Assembly (NCBI GenBank): GCA_023416995.1
Contig: JAEZGI010000069.1
Location: forward strand, 4,126-68,125
DNA from: Bacteroidota bacterium
Lineage (GTDB): Bacteria; Bacteroidota; Bacteroidia; Chitinophagales; Chitinophagaceae
Length of the DNA: 64,000 nt
Direction of reading: 5' to 3'
A model generated the notes under the pieces. That model was not told the origin of the DNA, searched no databases, and worked only from the letters and a program-made list of their open reading frames with translations. Positions 61,204 through 64,000 of the stretch are shown here, one piece after another (the stretch's first letter is position 1; each line of letters begins with the position of its first letter). A program made the position numbers and the translations under genes.

Positions 61204-62700
61204 ATGGATTTAAAAAAACTCGAGGTTTGGTTCGTTACAGGCAGCCAACATCTTTATGGCGAAGAAACGCTTAAACAGGTTGCTGACCATTCTCAAACAA
61301 TTGCTAAAGCTTTACACGAAAACATAAGCATCGCCGTTAGTGTGGTGTTTAAGCCTGTAGTAAAAACTCCCGATGAAATTTACCGCTTGTGCCAGGAGGC
61401 GAATAACACGCAACAATGTATTGGAATCGTTGCCTGGATGCATACATTTTCGCCTGCTAAAATGTGGATAGGCGGCCTGAAGATTTTGCGCAAACCTTTG
61501 TTACATCTTCACACCCAGTTCAACCGTGATATACCATGGGGTGATATCGATATGGATTTCATGAATCTAAACCAAAGCGCACATGGCGATCGGGAGTTCG
61601 GTTTTATGATGACGCGTATGCGGCTAAACCGAAGAGTTGTTGCCGGCCATTGGGAAGACAGTGATGTTATTAATCAATTGAACGGCTGGACGCGCGCAGC
61701 TGCAGGTTGGAACGATTGGCAAGGTGCGAAATTTGCGCGGTTCGGCGATAATATGCGCCAGGTAGCGGTTACTGAAGGCGATAAGGTAGAAGCAGAACTC
61801 AGGTTCGGTTATTCCGTAAATGGCTATGGCGTAGGCGACCTTGTAAATGTCATCAACCAGGTGTCAGACAAGGATATAGATGATCTTGTAACAACTTACC
61901 ACGATCAATATGAGATTGCAGCTTCATTAAAAAAAGATGGTGCTCAATATAGTTCACTGCGCGAGGCTGCAAAGATAGAAACAGGTCTTCGCTATTTCCT
62001 TGAAGACGGCAACTTCAAAGGCTTCACTGACACCTTTGAAGATCTTCATGGATTAGCTCAGCTACCTGGCTTAGCCGTTCAACGTTTGATGGCTGCAGGA
62101 TATGGTTTTGGTGGTGAAGGTGATTGGAAAACTGCGGCACTCGTGCGGGCGATGAAAGTGATGGGAAGTGGTCTCAAGGGAGGCAACTCCTTTATGGAAG
62201 ATTACACTTATCATTTTGATCCGATGAACAGGCTTGTGCTCGGCGCACACATGCTTGAGATCTGTGAATCAATAGCGAGCGGTCGTCCGAATTGCGAAAT
62301 ACATCCACTTGGAATAGGTGGCAAAGCCGATCCTGTGAGACTTGTATTTAACGTTACTTCCGGGCCGGCAATTAATGCATCTATTGTTGATATGGGCAAC
62401 CGATTCAGGTTACTTGTAAATGATGTAGAAGCGGTAACGCCTATCGAACCATTACCAAAACTGCCGGTGGCGCGTGTGTTATGGAAACCAATGCCTGACA
62501 TGACTACGGGTTGTACGGCCTGGATCTATGCAGGCGGTGCACACCATACCTGCTATAGCCAGAATTTAACCAGCTCGCATATGCGCGACTTTGCGGAAAT
62601 GGCCGGTATAGAATGTGTGGTAATTGATAAGGAAACAAACATCAACGCGTTCCGCAATGAATTAAGATGGAACGAAGTGTATTATAAAATCAACGGCTAA
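61204..62700 (+). CDS. araA: L-arabinose isomerase
   Basis: 498 residues (E. coli AraA is 500). Starts EVWFVTGSQHLYG, the family's usual opening; the middle holds GFGGEGDWKTAALVRAMK and GGNSFMEDYTYHF with the catalytic Glu residues, and the C-terminal part has metal-binding His residues (LGAHMLEIC, CEIHPLGIGGK). It isomerises L-arabinose to L-ribulose, the first step of the pathway completed by araB and araD just upstream. It is followed after 45 bases by an SSS transporter. Confidence 0.97.
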   Translation: MDLKKLEVWFVTGSQHLYGEETLKQVADHSQTIAKALHENISIAVSVVFKPVVKTPDEIYRLCQEANNTQQCIGIVAWMHTFSPAKMWIGGLKILRKPLLHLHTQFNRDIPWGDIDMDFMNLNQSAHGDREFGFMMTRMRLNRRVVAGHWEDSDVINQLNGWTRAAAGWNDWQGAKFARFGDNMRQVAVTEGDKVEAELRFGYSVNGYGVGDLVNVINQVSDKDIDDLVTTYHDQYEIAASLKKDGAQYSSLREAAKIETGLRYFLEDGNFKGFTDTFEDLHGLAQLPGLAVQRLMAAGYGFGGEGDWKTAALVRAMKVMGSGLKGGNSFMEDYTYHFDPMNRLVLGAHMLEICESIASGRPNCEIHPLGIGGKADPVRLVFNVTSGPAINASIVDMGNRFRLLVNDVEAVTPIEPLPKLPVARVLWKPMPDMTTGCTAWIYAGGAHHTCYSQNLTSSHMRDFAEMAGIECVVIDKETNINAFRNELRWNEVYYKING

Positions 62701-62745
62701 CATATAATATTCATCATCAACCCTGCTTTCTAACTAACGCTGCTT

Positions 62746-64000
62746 ATGAACAATTCCCTGGTTCTGTCGGACTACCTGGTGATCATTGCCTATTTTATTG
62801 GTGTATCATCTTATGGCTATTGGATCTATCATCGTAAACGTAAACTTAATCCTGATACCAAAGACTTCTTCCTGGCTGAAGGCTCACTCACCTGGTGGGC
62901 AATTGGTGCTTCACTGATCGCCTCAAACATTTCTGCGGAACAGTTTATAGGTATGAGCGGTGAGGGATTTTTTGTAGGTATTGCCGTATCTGCTTACGAG
63001 TGGGTAGCTGCGCTTGCACTGATCATCATCGCAGTGTTCTTTATGCCCGTTTACCTCAAAAACAAGATCTATACGATGCCGCAGTTTTTAAAAACGCGGT
63101 ATAATGAAACGGTTGCCCTTATCATGGCTGTGTTTTGGCTGTTTTTGTATGTATTCGTAAACCTCACTTCCATCTTATATCTCGGCGCAGTTGCTATCAA
63201 CGGCCTGGTAGGGGGTGAACACCTGCATACATTAATGGTGGCACTTGCTGTATTTGCATTATTTATTACCCTCGGTGGTATGAAGGTGATTGGCTATACC
63301 GATGTTATACAGGTTGCGGTGCTGATCATAGGTGGTCTTGCCACAACCTATCTTGCCCTTACAATGGTAAGTGAAAGCTTTGGACTCGGTAAAGATGCGA
63401 TTGCCGGTTTCAACATGCTGCTGCAGGATGCGCCGGAACATTTTCATATGATTATTGAAAAGCCTGGTCCCAACTCGTCCAACCTGGATATTCAGAAATA
63501 TGTTGTGTTGCCTGGTATCGCCATGTATTTTGCAGGTCAATGGATCGTGAACCTTAATTATTGGGGTTGTAATCAATACATAACACAACGCGCGCTGGGA
63601 GCAGATTTGCAAACCGCAAGAAATGGTATCCTGTTCGCGGGTTTCCTTAAACTGATGATGCCGGTTATTGTAATGTTACCTGGTATTGCGGCTTATGTAT
63701 TGTACAAAAATGGTCATTTGCCACAATTAGAAAACGGTAGCAAAGATGGCGCCTACTCTGCGATTCTGAGCTTTTTGCCACAAGGACTTAAAGGTCTTTC
63801 AATAGCGGCGCTTACGGCGGCTATAGTTGCGTCCCTGGCAGGCAAAGCAAATAGTATTTCAACCATCTATACACTTGATATCTATAAGAAGTATTTCAAT
63901 AAAGATGCTGGTGAAAAACAAATGGTCTGGGTGGGAAGAATGACCGTGCTGGTTTCAATGATCGTTGCACTGGCTTTCACCTGGAAAGATACTTTGGGAA
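62746..64000 (+). CDS. Sodium/solute symporter (SSS/SGLT family), 3' end outside window
   Basis: An open frame from the ATG at 62746 runs to the right edge (418 residues visible, no stop). Multiple hydrophobic segments and SSS signatures are present: an early helix (LVIIAYFIGVSSYGYWIY), the WWAIGASLIASNISAEQFIGMSGEG region of TM2, GGMKVIGYTDVIQ and the later GLSIAALTAAIVASLAGKANS with the Na2-site Ser. Full members have 500-560 residues and 12-14 helices. As it lies 45 bases after araA, L-arabinose uptake is the likely job; the family also moves other sugars and small solutes. Confidence 0.9.
   Translation, partial: MNNSLVLSDYLVIIAYFIGVSSYGYWIYHRKRKLNPDTKDFFLAEGSLTWWAIGASLIASNISAEQFIGMSGEGFFVGIAVSAYEWVAALALIIIAVFFMPVYLKNKIYTMPQFLKTRYNETVALIMAVFWLFLYVFVNLTSILYLGAVAINGLVGGEHLHTLMVALAVFALFITLGGMKVIGYTDVIQVAVLIIGGLATTYLALTMVSESFGLGKDAIAGFNMLLQDAPEHFHMIIEKPGPNSSNLDIQKYVVLPGIAMYFAGQWIVNLNYWGCNQYITQRALGADLQTARNGILFAGFLKLMMPVIVMLPGIAAYVLYKNGHLPQLENGSKDGAYSAILSFLPQGLKGLSIAALTAAIVASLAGKANSISTIYTLDIYKKYFNKDAGEKQMVWVGRMTVLVSMIVALAFTWKDTLG

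Overview
The window reads as a piece of a Bacteroidota chromosome, most likely from the Chitinophagaceae or a near relative. The grounds are a SusC/SusD pair, a FecI/FecR-type sigma and anti-sigma cassette, a lipoprotein-type TamL next to TamB, an aryl-polyene/flexirubin-like pigment operon, many lipoproteins, and promoter-like TAnnTTTG boxes close to start codons. Oxygen-dependent HemF and a cysteine-type formylglycine-generating enzyme suggest aerobic life. Both window edges cut through genes. I see no tRNA, rRNA, insertion sequence, CRISPR array or prophage gene, and no gene-free stretch above 300 bases.

Layout. (1) 1-8909, plus strand: the 3' part of a pigment operon (thioesterase, two intact ketosynthases, two degenerate ketosynthase-like proteins, a flavin halogenase-like enzyme, acyl carrier protein, membrane-anchored NodB-type deacetylase, LolA-like carrier, unknown lipoprotein, FabZ-like dehydratase). 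(2) 8919-12631, minus: a sialidase-like propeller and a GH3 glycosidase with PA14. (3) 12754-19173, minus: TetR regulator, TolC, AcrA-like and AcrB-like proteins forming an RND efflux operon, with a candidate operator and an intrinsic terminator. (4) 19315-33848, plus: a catabolic region with a CE2-like protein lacking its catalytic serine, a Gfo/Idh/MocA oxidoreductase, two Cys-type sulfatases, a lipoprotein formylglycine-generating enzyme, an SDR, a glycerophosphodiesterase, a PepSY protein, a small CxxC protein, SusC and SusD. (5) 33949-42180: heme biosynthesis, hemA-C-E-F-B-L on minus and hemH-hemJ divergent on plus; hemD is absent. (6) 42181-52627: a periplasmic VOC protein, TamB/TamL, an exported amidohydrolase and an aldo/keto reductase. 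(7) 52644-57011: ECF sigma factor, FecR anti-sigma, an STN-domain protein with a 16-residue surface repeat, and a DUF2807 lipoprotein. (8) 57116-64000: CvfB-like S1 protein, HAD phosphatase/mutase-like protein, and the L-arabinose operon araB-araD-araA followed by an SSS transporter that runs off the window.

The part that looks least described is region 7. The sigma gene and the DUF2807 gene are preceded by near-identical bipartite boxes with the same 11-base spacing, ATAGGGG(T/A)ATG then TTGTCAT. This suggests one ECF regulon whose FecR partner is an STN-repeat protein and not a TonB receptor. Other points of interest are the paired degenerate ketosynthases and probable halogenase of the pigment operon, the lipid-anchored formylglycine-generating enzyme beside its two likely substrates, the serine-less CE2-like protein, and promoter boxes so close to start codons that some transcripts may be nearly leaderless.
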